From: Bradyrhizobium algeriense
Lineage (GTDB): Bacteria; Pseudomonadota; Alphaproteobacteria; Rhizobiales; Xanthobacteraceae
NCBI RefSeq assembly: GCF_036924595.1
Contig: NZ_JAZHRV010000001.1
Span: forward strand, 2,604,001 to 2,668,000
Length of the DNA: 64,000 nt
Direction of reading: 5' to 3'
In this document: positions 7,741-16,259 of the stretch, in pieces
Layout of the letters: each line of letters opens with the position of its first letter
How positions within the stretch are numbered: position 1 is the stretch's first letter
Position numbers and translations under genes: made by a program
Notes under the pieces: model-generated
Databases searched by the model: none
What the model was told of the DNA's origin: nothing
What the model saw: only the letters and a program-made list of their open reading frames with translations

Positions 7741-8709
7741 ATGAGCGCATTGACTGACGACACACTGCCGGTAACGCCGCGCGCGATGCGCGACGAGATG
7801 ATGGTATTCGCGGCGATGGCGGTGCTGCTGGGGCTGGTGCCGCTGACCGGCATCTATCCGTTCTTCGTGATGCAGGCCCTGTGCTTCGCGCTGCTCGCCT
7901 GCGCGTTCAACCTGTTGATTGGCTATGGCGGCCTGCTGTCATTTGGCCACGCGATGTTTCTGGGAACTGCGGGCTACTGCACGGCGCATGCGCTCAAGGT
8001 CTGGGGTGTGACGCCGGAAATCGGAATTCTGGTCGGCGTCGCCGGCGCTGCCGCGCTTTCGGTCGTGACCGGCTTCATCTCGATCCGCCGGCAGGGCATC
8101 TACTTCTCGATGATCACGCTCGCGCTGTCGCAGCTCCTTTACTTCATCTACCTGCAGGCGCCGTTCACCCATGGCGAAGACGGCATCCAGGGCATTCCGC
8201 AGGGCTATCTGTTCGGGATATTCAATCTCGCCAAGCCCACGGTGCTTTACTACGTCGTGCTGGCCGGTTTCCTCGGTGGCTTCCTCCTGATCTACCGCAC
8301 CATCAACTCGCCGTTCGGCGAGGTGCTGAAGGCGATCCGCGAGAACGAGCCGCGCGCGATCTCGCTGGGCTACAAGACCGACCAATACAAGCTGCTCGCC
8401 TTCATCCTTTCCGGGACCATTGCGGGCTTTGCCGGTTCGCTGAAGGTGTTCGTGGCGCAGAACGCCTCGCTCACCGACGTGCACTGGACGATGTCGGGTG
8501 AAATCGTGCTGATGACGCTGGTCGGCGGCCTCGGCACCATTTTTGGGCCGGTCGTCGGCGCCTTCGTCATCATCGCCATGCAGCAATATCTGGCCGGGTT
8601 CGGGCAGTGGGTGACGGTGATCCAGGGCGTCATCTTCGTCGCCTGCGTGCTGACCTTCCGCCGCGGCGTGATCGGCGAGATCGCGCATTATTTCCGCCGA
8701 TCCCTGTAA
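7741..8709 (+). CDS. Liv-type ABC permease (LivM-like)
   Basis: A 322-residue membrane permease and partner of the LivH-like subunit. It has about nine to ten hydrophobic segments, the LIGYGGLLSFGHAMFLGTAGY motif typical of LivM, and the ATPase-docking loop KAIRENEPRAISLGYKT. It is the last gene of the transporter operon. Confidence 0.92.
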   Translation: MSALTDDTLPVTPRAMRDEMMVFAAMAVLLGLVPLTGIYPFFVMQALCFALLACAFNLLIGYGGLLSFGHAMFLGTAGYCTAHALKVWGVTPEIGILVGVAGAAALSVVTGFISIRRQGIYFSMITLALSQLLYFIYLQAPFTHGEDGIQGIPQGYLFGIFNLAKPTVLYYVVLAGFLGGFLLIYRTINSPFGEVLKAIRENEPRAISLGYKTDQYKLLAFILSGTIAGFAGSLKVFVAQNASLTDVHWTMSGEIVLMTLVGGLGTIFGPVVGAFVIIAMQQYLAGFGQWVTVIQGVIFVACVLTFRRGVIGEIAHYFRRSL

Positions 8710-8744
8710 AACGGCCGGTTTTGGCGCCTCACAAAGCAGTGGAT

Positions 8745-8761
8745 GACCCGGTTGCCGGGTC
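8745..8761 (+). terminator. Short hairpin after the transporter operon
   Basis: GACCCGG and its complement CCGGGTC form a 7-bp stem with a three-base loop, 36 bases after the LivM-like stop. There is no clear T-run, so a terminator role is tentative. Confidence 0.35.
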
Positions 8762-8793
8762 GCCTCGTGGCGCGCTTTTCCCTCGAATGGTCT

Positions 8794-8811
8794 ATGACAG
8801 TTTTGTGACAG
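8794..8811 (-). promoter_or_regulatory. Pho-box-like site upstream of the DUF47-pit operon
   Basis: On the minus strand it reads CTGTCAC-AAAA-CTGTCAT: two 7-bp repeats separated by four A, matching the PhoB consensus (CTGTCAT, 4 bp, CTGTCAT) at 13 of 14 repeat positions. It lies 33 bases before the DUF47 start codon, in the orientation opposite to transcription. In Sinorhizobium meliloti the homologous orfA-pit operon is repressed by PhoB when phosphate is scarce, so a repressor site here is a reasonable reading. Confidence 0.72.
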
Positions 8812-8826
8812 GCCGCCCGGGCGGCC
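8811..8826. repeat. Perfect 16-bp GC palindrome in the DUF47 leader
   Basis: GGCCGCCCGGGCGGCC is self-complementary and sits between the Pho-box-like site and the DUF47 start codon, ending 18 bases before the ATG. It could be a leader hairpin or the upstream operon's terminator; nothing decides between them. Confidence 0.45.
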
Positions 8827-8844
8827 GTTTCTGAAGACGGAAAA

Positions 8845-9495
8845 ATGCCCATGCTGCGCTGGTTTCGTGCCTTTTTGCCCAAGGAGGAGCGGTTTTTTGA
8901 ACTGTTTGCCCGCCACGGCCAGACGGTCGTGCAGGGCGCGCTGGCGCTTCAGGACATGCTGCGCGGCGGCGACGAAACACCGGTGTTCTGCCAGCGCGTC
9001 AACCAGTTCGAAAATGACGCCGACGGCATTACCCGCGAGGTGCTGACGGCGGTCCGGCGCACTTTCATTACCCCGTTCGACCGCGGCGACATCAAGAACC
9101 TGATCACGGCGATGGACGATGCGATCGATCAGATGCAGCAGACCGCGAAGGCGGTGGTGCTGTTCGAGGTCCGCACGTTCGAGCCGCCGATGCGCGAGAT
9201 CGGGACGCTGCTGGTCGAGTGCGCCAATCTGGTCGGTCGCGCGCTGCCGCTGATGCAGTCGATCGGCAACAACGTCGCGATGCTCACCGCCATTACCGAG
9301 GAAATCGGAAAGCTGGAGGGCCGCATCGACGATCTCCACGATATTGGATTGAAGGAACTGTTTCTCAAGCATCGCAGCGGCAACTCGATGGATTTCATCG
9401 TGGGCGCCGAGATCTACAAGCATCTTGAGAAAGTATCCGACCGCTTCGACGACGTCGCCAATGAGATCAACTCCATCGTGATCGAACAGGTATAG
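8845..9495 (+). CDS. DUF47-family (PhoU-like) accessory protein of Pit
   Basis: A 216-residue, almost all-helical cytosolic protein of the DUF47/PhoU-like family. Recognisable features are the FELFARHGQTVVQGALAL start, the FENDADGITREVL metal-site-like stretch with acidic residues, and the DDAIDQMQQTAKA helix. In bacteria this family is encoded just upstream of a Pit phosphate transporter, as here (14-base gap), and is thought to modulate it. It is known as orfA in rhizobia. Confidence 0.9.
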   Translation: MPMLRWFRAFLPKEERFFELFARHGQTVVQGALALQDMLRGGDETPVFCQRVNQFENDADGITREVLTAVRRTFITPFDRGDIKNLITAMDDAIDQMQQTAKAVVLFEVRTFEPPMREIGTLLVECANLVGRALPLMQSIGNNVAMLTAITEEIGKLEGRIDDLHDIGLKELFLKHRSGNSMDFIVGAEIYKHLEKVSDRFDDVANEINSIVIEQV

Positions 9496-9509
9496 GGCAG
9501 GGCCATCAC

Positions 9510-10514
9510 GTGGATGCCACCCTCGCTCTTCCGGTTCTGGTCTTCCTGATCGCGGTCGCGCTGCTGTTCGACTTCCTCAACGGCTTGCACGACGCCGCCA
9601 ATTCGATCGCAACGATCGTATCGACCCGCGTGCTGCGCCCGCAATATGCGGTGCTCTGGGCCGCCTTCTTCAATTTCATCGCCTTCCTGGTGTTCGGGCT
9701 CCACGTCGCCAATACGATCGGCACCGGCATCATCGAACCTGATATCGTCGATGCCACCGTGATATTCGCGGCACTTGTAGGCGCCATCGTCTGGAACCTG
9801 ATTACCTGGGCGCTCGGAATTCCCTCGTCCAGTTCACACGCGCTGATCGGCGGGCTGGTCGGCGCGGGGGTCGCAAAAGCCGGAATTTCGGCGGCGGTCT
9901 GGACCGGTCTGTCGAAAACGCTGCTGGCGATCGTGCTGTCGCCACTGGTCGGGTTCCTGCTGGCGCTGGTGCTGGTCGCGATCGTGTCCTGGCTATCGGT
10001 GCGCTCGACGCCGTTTGCGGTCGACCGCGCCTTCCGCATCCTGCAATTCGTCTCGGCGTCGCTCTATTCGCTCGGCCATGGCGGCAACGACGCGCAAAAG
10101 ACCATGGGTATCATCGCGGTGCTGCTCTATTCGCAGGGTCATCTCGGCGCGGACTTTAACATCCCGTTCTGGGTCGTGATTTCCTGCCAGGCGGCCATGG
10201 GCCTCGGCACCCTGATGGGAGGCTGGCGGATCGTCCGCACCATGGGGCTGCGGATTACGAAGCTGACGCCGATGCAGGGTTTTTGCGCCGAAACCGGCGG
10301 GGCGGCGACCCTGTTCATGGCGACCTTTCTCGGGGTTCCCGTATCCACGACCCACACCATTACCGGCTCGATCGTCGGCGTCGGCGCGGCACGGCGGGTT
10401 TCGGCGGTGCGTTGGAACGTGGCGAGTTCGATCGTCTATGCCTGGGTGATCACCATTCCGGCTTCCGGAATCGTGGCGGCGCTGACCTATTGGGCGGTGC
10501 TGTTGCTACGCTGA
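9510..10514 (+). CDS. pit: Low-affinity inorganic phosphate transporter (PiT family)
   Basis: A 334-residue inner-membrane phosphate:cation symporter. Both PHO-4 signatures are present: [17 protein letters not shown] near residues 24-40 and [12 protein letters not shown] near residue 193. About ten hydrophobic segments are visible, with the [12 protein letters not shown] and [12 protein letters not shown] loops that form the substrate path. The start is GTG; no in-frame ATG is close. It is co-transcribed with the DUF47 gene and ends overlapping the convergent sugE by nine bases. Confidence 0.92.
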   Translation: MDATLALPVLVFLIAVALLFDFLNGLHDAANSIATIVSTRVLRPQYAVLWAAFFNFIAFLVFGLHVANTIGTGIIEPDIVDATVIFAALVGAIVWNLITWALGIPSSSSHALIGGLVGAGVAKAGISAAVWTGLSKTLLAIVLSPLVGFLLALVLVAIVSWLSVRSTPFAVDRAFRILQFVSASLYSLGHGGNDAQKTMGIIAVLLYSQGHLGADFNIPFWVVISCQAAMGLGTLMGGWRIVRTMGLRITKLTPMQGFCAETGGAATLFMATFLGVPVSTTHTITGSIVGVGAARRVSAVRWNVASSIVYAWVITIPASGIVAALTYWAVLLLR

Positions 10515-10829
10515 TCCGGTGACGAGTTTGAGCCCGACGATGCCGGCCACGATCAGCGCGATGCAGGCGAGGCGGGCGGCGGTGGCAGGCTCGCCGAACA
10601 GTGCGATGCCCAGGATTGCCGTTCCGACCGCGCCGATGCCGGTCCATACCGCATAGGCGGTTCCGATCGGCAGTGATTTCAGGGCAAGGCCGAGCAGGAG
10701 GATGCTGCCTGCCATGCATGCGAGCGTCAGGACGGACGGAATGAGCCGTGTGAAACCTTCGGTATATTTGAGGCCGATCGCCCAGCCTATTTCCATGAGG
10801 CCGGCGACGAACAACACGATCCAGGCCAT
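10506..10829 (-). CDS. sugE: SMR-family guanidinium exporter (SugE/Gdx)
   Basis: A 107-residue four-helix small multidrug resistance protein. The start [20 protein letters not shown] contains the essential membrane glutamate (Glu13), and the pattern closely follows the SugE/Gdx clade ([14 protein letters not shown]), which exports guanidinium in exchange for protons. The ATG at 10829 is preceded by GGAGGG at the right distance; a longer in-frame start would run through the RNA element described upstream and is rejected. The mini-ykkC-like hairpins directly upstream support guanidinium rather than quaternary ammonium as the natural substrate. Confidence 0.93.
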   Translation of the reverse strand: MAWIVLFVAGLMEIGWAIGLKYTEGFTRLIPSVLTLACMAGSILLLGLALKSLPIGTAYAVWTGIGAVGTAILGIALFGEPATAARLACIALIVAGIVGLKLVTGSA

Positions 10830-10847
10830 CACGACCCTCCGAACCAG

Positions 10848-10896
10848 GCAGGGCCGTCCCCGCGGATGAGCTGTGAAATTGGAAGGCCGTCCTTCC
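10848..10896 (-). promoter_or_regulatory. Guanidine-II (mini-ykkC) riboswitch candidate before sugE
   Basis: On the sugE strand there are two 16-nt hairpins, each a 6-bp stem capped by an ACGG tetraloop: GGAAGG-ACGG-CCTTCC (10881-10896) and GCGGGG-ACGG-CCCTGC (10848-10863, one G-U pair). They are separated by 17 nt. The second ends seven bases before the GGAGGG ribosome-binding site of sugE. Twin hairpins with ACGR loops next to a Shine-Dalgarno are the defining features of the guanidine-II riboswitch, which turns on sugE translation when guanidinium is bound. Confidence 0.85.
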
Positions 10897-10984
10897 GCTG
10901 CCGATATGGGACTGGCCCTCGGCCTCTGCAACCACCAAATGAGGCTTGATTAGCCCGGTTTTCCCTGCCAAACGCTCGAGCCTC

Positions 10985-12604
10985 ATGTCCGACATTGCCG
11001 TTTCAGCCGAATCGCCGTCCCGCTCGCCACTGTCAGATGAAGTGGCGCGCCGCCGTACGTTTGCGATCATCTCCCACCCGGACGCCGGCAAGACCACGCT
11101 GACCGAAAAGCTCCTGCTGTTCGGCGGCGCCATCAATCTGGCGGGACAGGTCAAGGCCAAGGGCGAGCGGCGCAATACCCGTTCCGACTGGATGAAGATC
11201 GAGCGCGAGCGCGGCATCTCGGTCGTGACGTCGGTGATGACGTTCGAGTTCGAAGGCTTGGTGTTCAACCTGCTGGACACGCCGGGCCACGAGGACTTTT
11301 CCGAAGACACCTACCGGACGCTGACCGCGGTCGATTCCGCCGTCATGGTGATCGACGCCGCCAAGGGCATCGAGGCGCGGACGCGAAAGCTGTTCGAGGT
11401 GTGCCGGCTGCGCGACATTCCGATCATCACCTTCATCAACAAGATGGACCGTGAGAGCCGCGATACGTTCGAACTTCTGGACGAGATCGAAAAGACGCTG
11501 GCGCTCGATACCACGCCAATGACCTGGCCGGTCGGCCGCGGCCGCGATTTCCTCGGCACCTACGACGTCGTCAATGGCGGCGTGCGCCTGCTCGAAGGCG
11601 GCGGTGCCAAAACCGGCGCGACCGAGCAGATCGACATCGCCGATCTCGCCGGCCGCAACGCCAATCTCGACGTCGCCGAGATCAAGGATGAGCTCGCGCT
11701 GGTATCCGAAGCCTGCAAGCCGTTCGAACTTGAGGCATTTCGCGAAGGCCACCTGACGCCGGTCTATTTCGGCAGCGCGCTGCGCAATTTCGGCGTTGGC
11801 GACCTGCTGGAAGGTCTCGGCAAGTTTGCGCCTGCGCCGCGCGCGCAGGATTCGAACCTGCGCAAGGTCGAGGCGGCCGAGCCGCGCATGAGCGCCTTCG
11901 TGTTCAAGATCCAGGCCAACATGGATCCGAACCACCGCGACCGCATCGCGTTCGCGCGGCTTTGCTCTGGCAAGCTCAGCCGCGGCATGAAGGCGAAGCT
12001 GGTGCGCACCGGCAAGAACATGAGCCTGTCCAGCCCGCAATTCTTCTTCGCCCAGGACCGTTCGGTGGCTGATGAGGCGTTTGCCGGCGACGTTGTCGGC
12101 ATTCCCAATCACGGCACTTTAAGGATCGGCGATACGCTGACCGAAGGCGAAGACATCACCTTCGTCGGCGTTCCCAGTTTTGCGCCGGAAATCGTCCGCC
12201 GCGTGCGGCTGACGGATGCGATGAAGGCGAAGAAGCTGAAAGAAGCGCTGCAGCAGATGTCGGAAGAGGGCGTGGTGCAGGTGTTCCGGCCGCGCGACGG
12301 CGCACCGGCGCTGGTCGGTGTCGTCGGGCCGCTGCAGCTCGACGTACTGAAAGCGCGGCTCGACGCGGAATATTCGCTGCCGGTGGAATTCGAGGTCTCG
12401 GAGTTCCAGCTCGCGCGCTGGGTCTCATCCGACGACCGCAAGAAACTCGACGCCTTCATCGCCGCCAACGGCTCCGGCATCGCCGATGACGTCGATGGCG
12501 ACCCCGTGTTCATGGCCAAGAACGAATTCTATCTCGGCTATACCCGCGAACGGGCCGAGGGGATTACCTTCTCCAACGTCAAGGACGTGAAGAAGAAAGC
12601 GTAA
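10985..12604 (+). CDS. prfC: Peptide chain release factor 3
   Basis: A 539-residue translational GTPase that recycles RF1/RF2 from the ribosome after termination. G1 is SHPDAGKTT (residues 30-38), G3 is DTPGHEDF, G4 is NKMD. Domain II and the C-terminal RF3 domain (VEFEVSEFQLARWV) follow. The length matches the family. The start at MSDIAVS is preferred over an in-frame ATG 39 bases upstream because the N-terminus then matches family length. It is divergent from sugE. Confidence 0.95.
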   Translation: MSDIAVSAESPSRSPLSDEVARRRTFAIISHPDAGKTTLTEKLLLFGGAINLAGQVKAKGERRNTRSDWMKIERERGISVVTSVMTFEFEGLVFNLLDTPGHEDFSEDTYRTLTAVDSAVMVIDAAKGIEARTRKLFEVCRLRDIPIITFINKMDRESRDTFELLDEIEKTLALDTTPMTWPVGRGRDFLGTYDVVNGGVRLLEGGGAKTGATEQIDIADLAGRNANLDVAEIKDELALVSEACKPFELEAFREGHLTPVYFGSALRNFGVGDLLEGLGKFAPAPRAQDSNLRKVEAAEPRMSAFVFKIQANMDPNHRDRIAFARLCSGKLSRGMKAKLVRTGKNMSLSSPQFFFAQDRSVADEAFAGDVVGIPNHGTLRIGDTLTEGEDITFVGVPSFAPEIVRRVRLTDAMKAKKLKEALQQMSEEGVVQVFRPRDGAPALVGVVGPLQLDVLKARLDAEYSLPVEFEVSEFQLARWVSSDDRKKLDAFIAANGSGIADDVDGDPVFMAKNEFYLGYTRERAEGITFSNVKDVKKKA

Positions 12605-12635
12605 GACGGGCTCGCCTTTCGCGCCAACCTCCGCT

Positions 12636-12757
12636 GTCGTCCTCCGCGAAAGCGGGGGACCCAGTACGCCGCGGCTTCTCGGTAAAATCACTATGGTCTC
12701 TGGAATACTGGATCGCCCGCCCCAGTGCGCAATTGTGCACAGGGCAGGCGATGACGG
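12636..12757. repeat. Intergenic palindromic repeat
   Basis: An imperfect 120-bp inverted repeat: the ends pair GTCGTC with GATGAC, and inside GACCCAGTA pairs with ATACTGGATC. It carries the near-palindrome GTGCGCAATTGTGCAC at 12725-12740. The GTCGTC...CGCGAAAGCGGGGGACCC...GATGAC layout is a well-known interspersed repeat type in Bradyrhizobium-like genomes (from memory). It fills most of the gap between prfC and the crotonase gene. Confidence 0.75.
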
Positions 12758-12788
12758 GTGGGGTTTCGCCTCGGCCTATCCCGCTCAT

Positions 12789-12873
12789 GCATCCAGTGGA
12801 TGCCTGCATGCACCGTTAGCGAGCGTGAAACCCCTTGCGCCGGATCGGCATCCGTAAAAGTATCCACTGGATG
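12789..12873. promoter_or_regulatory. Pair of CATCCA-TGGAT dyads before the crotonase gene
   Basis: GCATCCA-G-TGGATGC (12789-12803) is a perfect dyad. ATCCACTGGATG (12862-12873) is the exact reverse complement of CATCCAGTGGAT (12790-12801), so the two sites form an inverted pair and each is itself symmetric. They lie 28-112 bases before the crotonase start and look like operator sites or a hairpin. Confidence 0.4.
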
Positions 12874-12900
12874 CTTATGGAAACAGGGAGGCAACAAGCC

Positions 12901-13461
12901 ATGACTGATCTCGCGACCTATTTCCGTTCCGGCCCGGTCGGCACCATCGTAATCGACGACGGCAAGGCCAATGTAATGTCGCTTGCGATGCTCAACGCCC
13001 TGCACGGGGCGTTCGACCAGGCGGAAAAAGACAAAACCGTTGTGATCCTGAAAGCCCGCGGCAAGCATTTTTCCGGCGGCTTCGACCTCAACGTATTTGC
13101 CAAGGGCAGCGCCGAGGATCAGTATCTGATGCTCAAAGCGGGTGCCGAACTGGCGCTACGTATTCTCTCGTTCCCGACACCTGTCGTGGCGGCCTGCCAG
13201 GGTAACGCCTATCCGATGGGCGCCTTCCTCATCATGTCCGGCGACCACCGCATCGCCGCCGAGGGCGACTACCCGGCGGATGCGCTGGAGCGCAGCGCCG
13301 AGGAGGCTGCGCAAAAGCTCGCCACGCTCAACATGGCGGCCCACGCCGCCACCAAGGCGCGGGCGAGGGGCGCCGTGATCAAAATGATCCGCGACATGAT
13401 CGACGAGGATATCACGCCGCAATATGGCGAGGACCGCATTGCCCGGCGGGCGTCGGCCTGA
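12901..13461 (+). CDS. Crotonase (enoyl-CoA hydratase/isomerase) family protein with internal deletion
   Basis: A 186-residue member of the crotonase fold, started at ATG 12901 behind GGGAGG. The first oxyanion-hole segment KHFSGGFDL and the second QGNAYPMGAFLIMSGD are intact. Directly after the SGDHRIAAEGDY strand the protein jumps to PADALERSAEEA, which in full-length relatives (about 230 residues, by memory) lies 45-55 residues later. The missing part normally carries the second catalytic glutamate region (GMNEVxIGL) and the trimer-contact helix. The reading frame is kept. The product may be inactive; call it a probable decayed gene. Confidence 0.8.
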   Translation: MTDLATYFRSGPVGTIVIDDGKANVMSLAMLNALHGAFDQAEKDKTVVILKARGKHFSGGFDLNVFAKGSAEDQYLMLKAGAELALRILSFPTPVVAACQGNAYPMGAFLIMSGDHRIAAEGDYPADALERSAEEAAQKLATLNMAAHAATKARARGAVIKMIRDMIDEDITPQYGEDRIARRASA

Positions 13462-13499
13462 GACGCAAACTTCGACCCGTCCGGTGGTGGTGTTGCGTC
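13462..13499. promoter_or_regulatory. Inverted repeat between crotonase and TetR genes
   Basis: GACGCAA (13462-13468) and TTGCGTC (13493-13499) are exact complements 24 bases apart, starting right after the crotonase stop. It may be a terminator stem or an operator of the TetR gene that follows. Confidence 0.3.
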
Positions 13500-13522
13500 C
13501 CGTGCCTTTGTATGAAGGAGGC

Positions 13523-14080
13523 ATGACGGTGAAGCCACGCCGGGCGACCTATCGCCATGGCAATCTGAAATCCGCAGCACTGAAGGCTGCCACACGCCTC
13601 GTGGCGGCGGCCGGCCACGAGCAGTTAAGCCTGCGCGAGGTCGCGGAGGCCGTCGGCGTCGCGCATCGCTCGCTGTACAATCATTTCGCGGACCGCGAGG
13701 CGCTGCTTGATGCGGTGGCGACCGAGGCCTATACCCGGCTCGCCGCCATCCTCGTCAAGGCGGACACGCCACAGGACTACACCGCGAAATATGTCCGCTT
13801 CGCCCTGGCCAATCGCGCGCTCTACGCCCTGATGACCAGCCGCCCGCACGCGACCATGAAGCACAACCCGCCGCTGCAGGCTGCGGTCCACAAGGTCATC
13901 ACCCAGGCCATGCGGATATTCTGCCAGGATATCGAGAGCCCGGCCGAACGCCGCCGCGCAGTGATGAAGGTCTACATCACGCTTTATGGCGGCATCTCGC
14001 TCTATACGGCCGGCGTCCTCGACCAGCCCAGCGAGAAGGCCCTTATTGCGGAACTGTCGGCCATGAACGCGGGGATGTGA
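13523..14080 (+). CDS. TetR-family regulator with WHG-type C-terminal domain
   Basis: A 185-residue repressor-like protein. The helix-turn-helix lies at about residues 37-57 (LREVAEAVGVAHRSLYNHFADREALL). The C-terminal ligand domain resembles the WHG type. AAGGAGG ends only one base before this ATG, while the in-frame GTG six bases later has ideal spacing (seven bases), so translation may actually begin at GTG 13529. It lies 61 bases after the crotonase gene; a shared transcript is possible. Confidence 0.85.
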   Translation: MTVKPRRATYRHGNLKSAALKAATRLVAAAGHEQLSLREVAEAVGVAHRSLYNHFADREALLDAVATEAYTRLAAILVKADTPQDYTAKYVRFALANRALYALMTSRPHATMKHNPPLQAAVHKVITQAMRIFCQDIESPAERRRAVMKVYITLYGGISLYTAGVLDQPSEKALIAELSAMNAGM

Positions 14081-14150
14081 ACGCCGTCAGCCTTGATAGC
14101 GCCTCTAGCGCGCATCAGCTTAGTCGGGTCGACCGTGAGGACCCCACTAT

Positions 14151-14753
14151 ATGTTCCGGCTCGCCATCGTTTGTCTGACCGCACTCTTCGTCGGGATGGG
14201 TGCCGCCGATGCCCAGTCGCGGCGCCAGATCGACGCGACGCCGTTTTCGCATGCGCCCTGCAGCGTGCTCGACGGCCAGCCCTGCACGCCGTCGTTTTGC
14301 AGCGTGTTCAACGACGGACCGTGCATTCCCGAGATCGACTATCCGTACGGCCAGAACCTGCAACTCACGATCGAAAGTGTACCGCCGCAGGACCAGGCCG
14401 CGAAATACCGCAGGCCGGACCACGATCTCGATACGATCGGCGACCTGTTCGCGGCGTTGCGGTCCTGCTGGTCACCGCCGCCTTCCGACATCGCGCGGCC
14501 GGGCATGCAGATGTCGGTTCGCTTCAGCTTCAAGCGCTCGGGCGAGATCATCGCCACCCCGCGCGTGACCTATGCCACGGCCGGCGCCCCGGCGGATACC
14601 CGCGCGACCTACCTGAAGGCGATCAATGCGTCGCTGCAGGCATGCCAGCCTCTGAAATTCACCAGTGGGCTCGGCGGCGCGCTGGCCGGGCGGCCGATCG
14701 CGATCCGCTACGTCGATAACCGCGATTCGGCAAAGCAGGCGGAGAAGCCGTGA
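14151..14753 (+). CDS. Secreted protein of unknown function with TonB-C-like segment
   Basis: A 200-residue protein with a signal peptide of about 20 residues ending AADA. The mature N-terminus is cysteine-rich (four Cys in a CSVLDGQPCTPSFCSVF-like stretch and one shortly after). The C-terminal half, from LRSCWSPPPS through MSVRFSFKRSGEI to AINASLQACQPLKF, has the shape of the periplasmic TonB C-terminal fold used by energy-transducing and TolA-like proteins. There is no transmembrane anchor beyond the signal. I do not recognise a named gene; periplasmic location is the only firm inference. Confidence 0.75.
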   Translation: MFRLAIVCLTALFVGMGAADAQSRRQIDATPFSHAPCSVLDGQPCTPSFCSVFNDGPCIPEIDYPYGQNLQLTIESVPPQDQAAKYRRPDHDLDTIGDLFAALRSCWSPPPSDIARPGMQMSVRFSFKRSGEIIATPRVTYATAGAPADTRATYLKAINASLQACQPLKFTSGLGGALAGRPIAIRYVDNRDSAKQAEKP

Positions 14754-14839
14754 CCACGTCCGCGTGGCGCATTGCGCACCAAGCCCCTAAAATGATACGC
14801 GGATAACAGGCAAAACCAGCCGCGCAGCGGGAGGACATC

Positions 14840-15424
14840 ATGGGACTGCTGGTGCTGATCCTGGGCTTGATCCTGTTCTTCGGCGTCCATACGCTCACCA
14901 TCCAGCGCAAGCTGCGCGCGCAGGTCATCGCCGCGACCGGCGAGGGCGGCTACAAGATCGGCTATGCGCTGGCCTCGTTCGCAGGGCTGGCGCTGATTAT
15001 CTGGGGCTTTGCGCTTTATCGCGCGACGGGATGGTACAACGTCTGGAACCCGCCGACGGCGCTCAAGCACATCACGTCGGCGCTGATGCTGCCCGCGGTG
15101 ATCATGGTGGTGGCTTCCTACATCCGCGGCCGGATCTATACGACGCTGAAGCATCCGATGCTGACGGGCATTAAGCTGTGGGCTGCGGCGCATCTGCTCG
15201 CCAACGGCGATCTCGGCTCGATCATCCTGTTCGGCTCGTTTCTCGCATGGGCGGTATATGACCGCATTTCGCTGAAATCTCGTTCCGACGCCGGCGCGCC
15301 GCCGATCCCCGTCGGTGGTCCCGGCAACGACCTGATCGCGATCGCGGTCGGCCTCGTCGCCTATCTGGCGCTCGCATTCGCGTTCCATCCGGTCGTGATC
15401 GGCGTGCCCGTGGTTGGAGCCTAG
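14840..15424 (+). CDS. NnrU-family membrane protein
   Basis: A 194-residue membrane protein with five to six hydrophobic helices. The motifs [35 protein letters not shown] and [22 protein letters not shown] are those of the NnrU family, first linked to nitrite/nitric oxide reductase expression in denitrifiers; related plant and bacterial proteins are isomerases (Z-ISO). No denitrification genes are near, so the role is open. The stop is one base from the panB start region. Confidence 0.88.
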   Translation: MGLLVLILGLILFFGVHTLTIQRKLRAQVIAATGEGGYKIGYALASFAGLALIIWGFALYRATGWYNVWNPPTALKHITSALMLPAVIMVVASYIRGRIYTTLKHPMLTGIKLWAAAHLLANGDLGSIILFGSFLAWAVYDRISLKSRSDAGAPPIPVGGPGNDLIAIAVGLVAYLALAFAFHPVVIGVPVVGA

Positions 15425-15425
15425 C

Positions 15426-16247
15426 ATGTCGGTTCAGTCTGCCATCAAGCGCAAAACTGCGCCGGATATCCGCGCGCGCAAGAACGGCGAGCCGATCGTG
15501 ATGCTGACGTCCTACCATGCGCATACCGCAGCCCTGGTGGATCGCCACTGCGACGTCATTCTGGTCGGCGATTCCCTGGGCAATGTCATGCACGGTTTCG
15601 AGACCACCGTGCCGGTGACGCTCGACATGATGATCCTGCAGGGACATGCGGTGATGCGCGGTTCGAAGCACGCTTTGGTCGTGGTGGATATGCCGTTCGG
15701 CTCCTATGAGGCCTCGAAGGAGCAGGCATTTCATTCCGCAGTGCGGATATTGAAGGAAACCCATTGCGGCGCGGTGAAGCTGGAAGGCGGCGCGCGCATG
15801 GCGGAAACCGTCGCGTTCCTCGTCGAACGCGGCGTGCCTGTCATGGGCCATATCGGATTGACGCCGCAATCGATCAACACGCTCGGCTCGTTTCGCGCGC
15901 AGGGCCGCGACGAAGGCAGTTGGGACCCGATCCTGAGGGACGCCCAGGCGATCTCGGATGCCGGGGCCTTCTCGGTCGTGATCGAGGCGGTTGCCGAGCC
16001 GCTGGCGCGAAAGATCACGCAGACCATTGCCATTCCGACCATCGGCATCGGCGCCAGCGCGGCCTGCGACGGCCAGGTGCTGGTGCTGGAGGACATGCTG
16101 GGCCTGTCGCCGCGGACGCCGAAATTCGTTCGCCGCTATGGCGATCTCGGCGCCGCGATCGAAGCGGCGATCCAGGGCTATGCCAAAGACGTGCGTTCGC
16201 GCGCTTTCCCGGGGCCTGAGCACGTCTACGAGATGAAAAAGAGCTGA
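15426..16247 (+). CDS. panB: 3-methyl-2-oxobutanoate hydroxymethyltransferase
   Basis: A 273-residue TIM-barrel enzyme that makes ketopantoate from 2-oxoisovalerate and methylene-tetrahydrofolate in pantothenate synthesis. Family motifs visible are [15 protein letters not shown], the metal/substrate segment [26 protein letters not shown] and [12 protein letters not shown], and the late [14 protein letters not shown]. Length is normal. The start is the ATG at 15426, one base after the nnrU stop region. No panC lies alongside. Confidence 0.95.
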   Translation: MSVQSAIKRKTAPDIRARKNGEPIVMLTSYHAHTAALVDRHCDVILVGDSLGNVMHGFETTVPVTLDMMILQGHAVMRGSKHALVVVDMPFGSYEASKEQAFHSAVRILKETHCGAVKLEGGARMAETVAFLVERGVPVMGHIGLTPQSINTLGSFRAQGRDEGSWDPILRDAQAISDAGAFSVVIEAVAEPLARKITQTIAIPTIGIGASAACDGQVLVLEDMLGLSPRTPKFVRRYGDLGAAIEAAIQGYAKDVRSRAFPGPEHVYEMKKS

Positions 16248-16259
16248 CGGGCGCGCGCC

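Noticed and set aside
8708..8722. AAAAC-GGCCG-GTTTT as a bidirectional terminator
   Set aside because: A 5-bp AT-rich stem overlapping the LivM-like stop is too weak; the hairpin at 8745-8761 is the better candidate.
10830..10931. A longer N-terminus for sugE
   Set aside because: The extension would translate through the ACGG-loop hairpins and the Shine-Dalgarno, and SugE proteins start at MAWI/MSWI.
11846..11864. A GGATTCGAACC-like tRNA T-loop word
   Set aside because: It lies inside prfC with no surrounding cloverleaf, so it is coding sequence.
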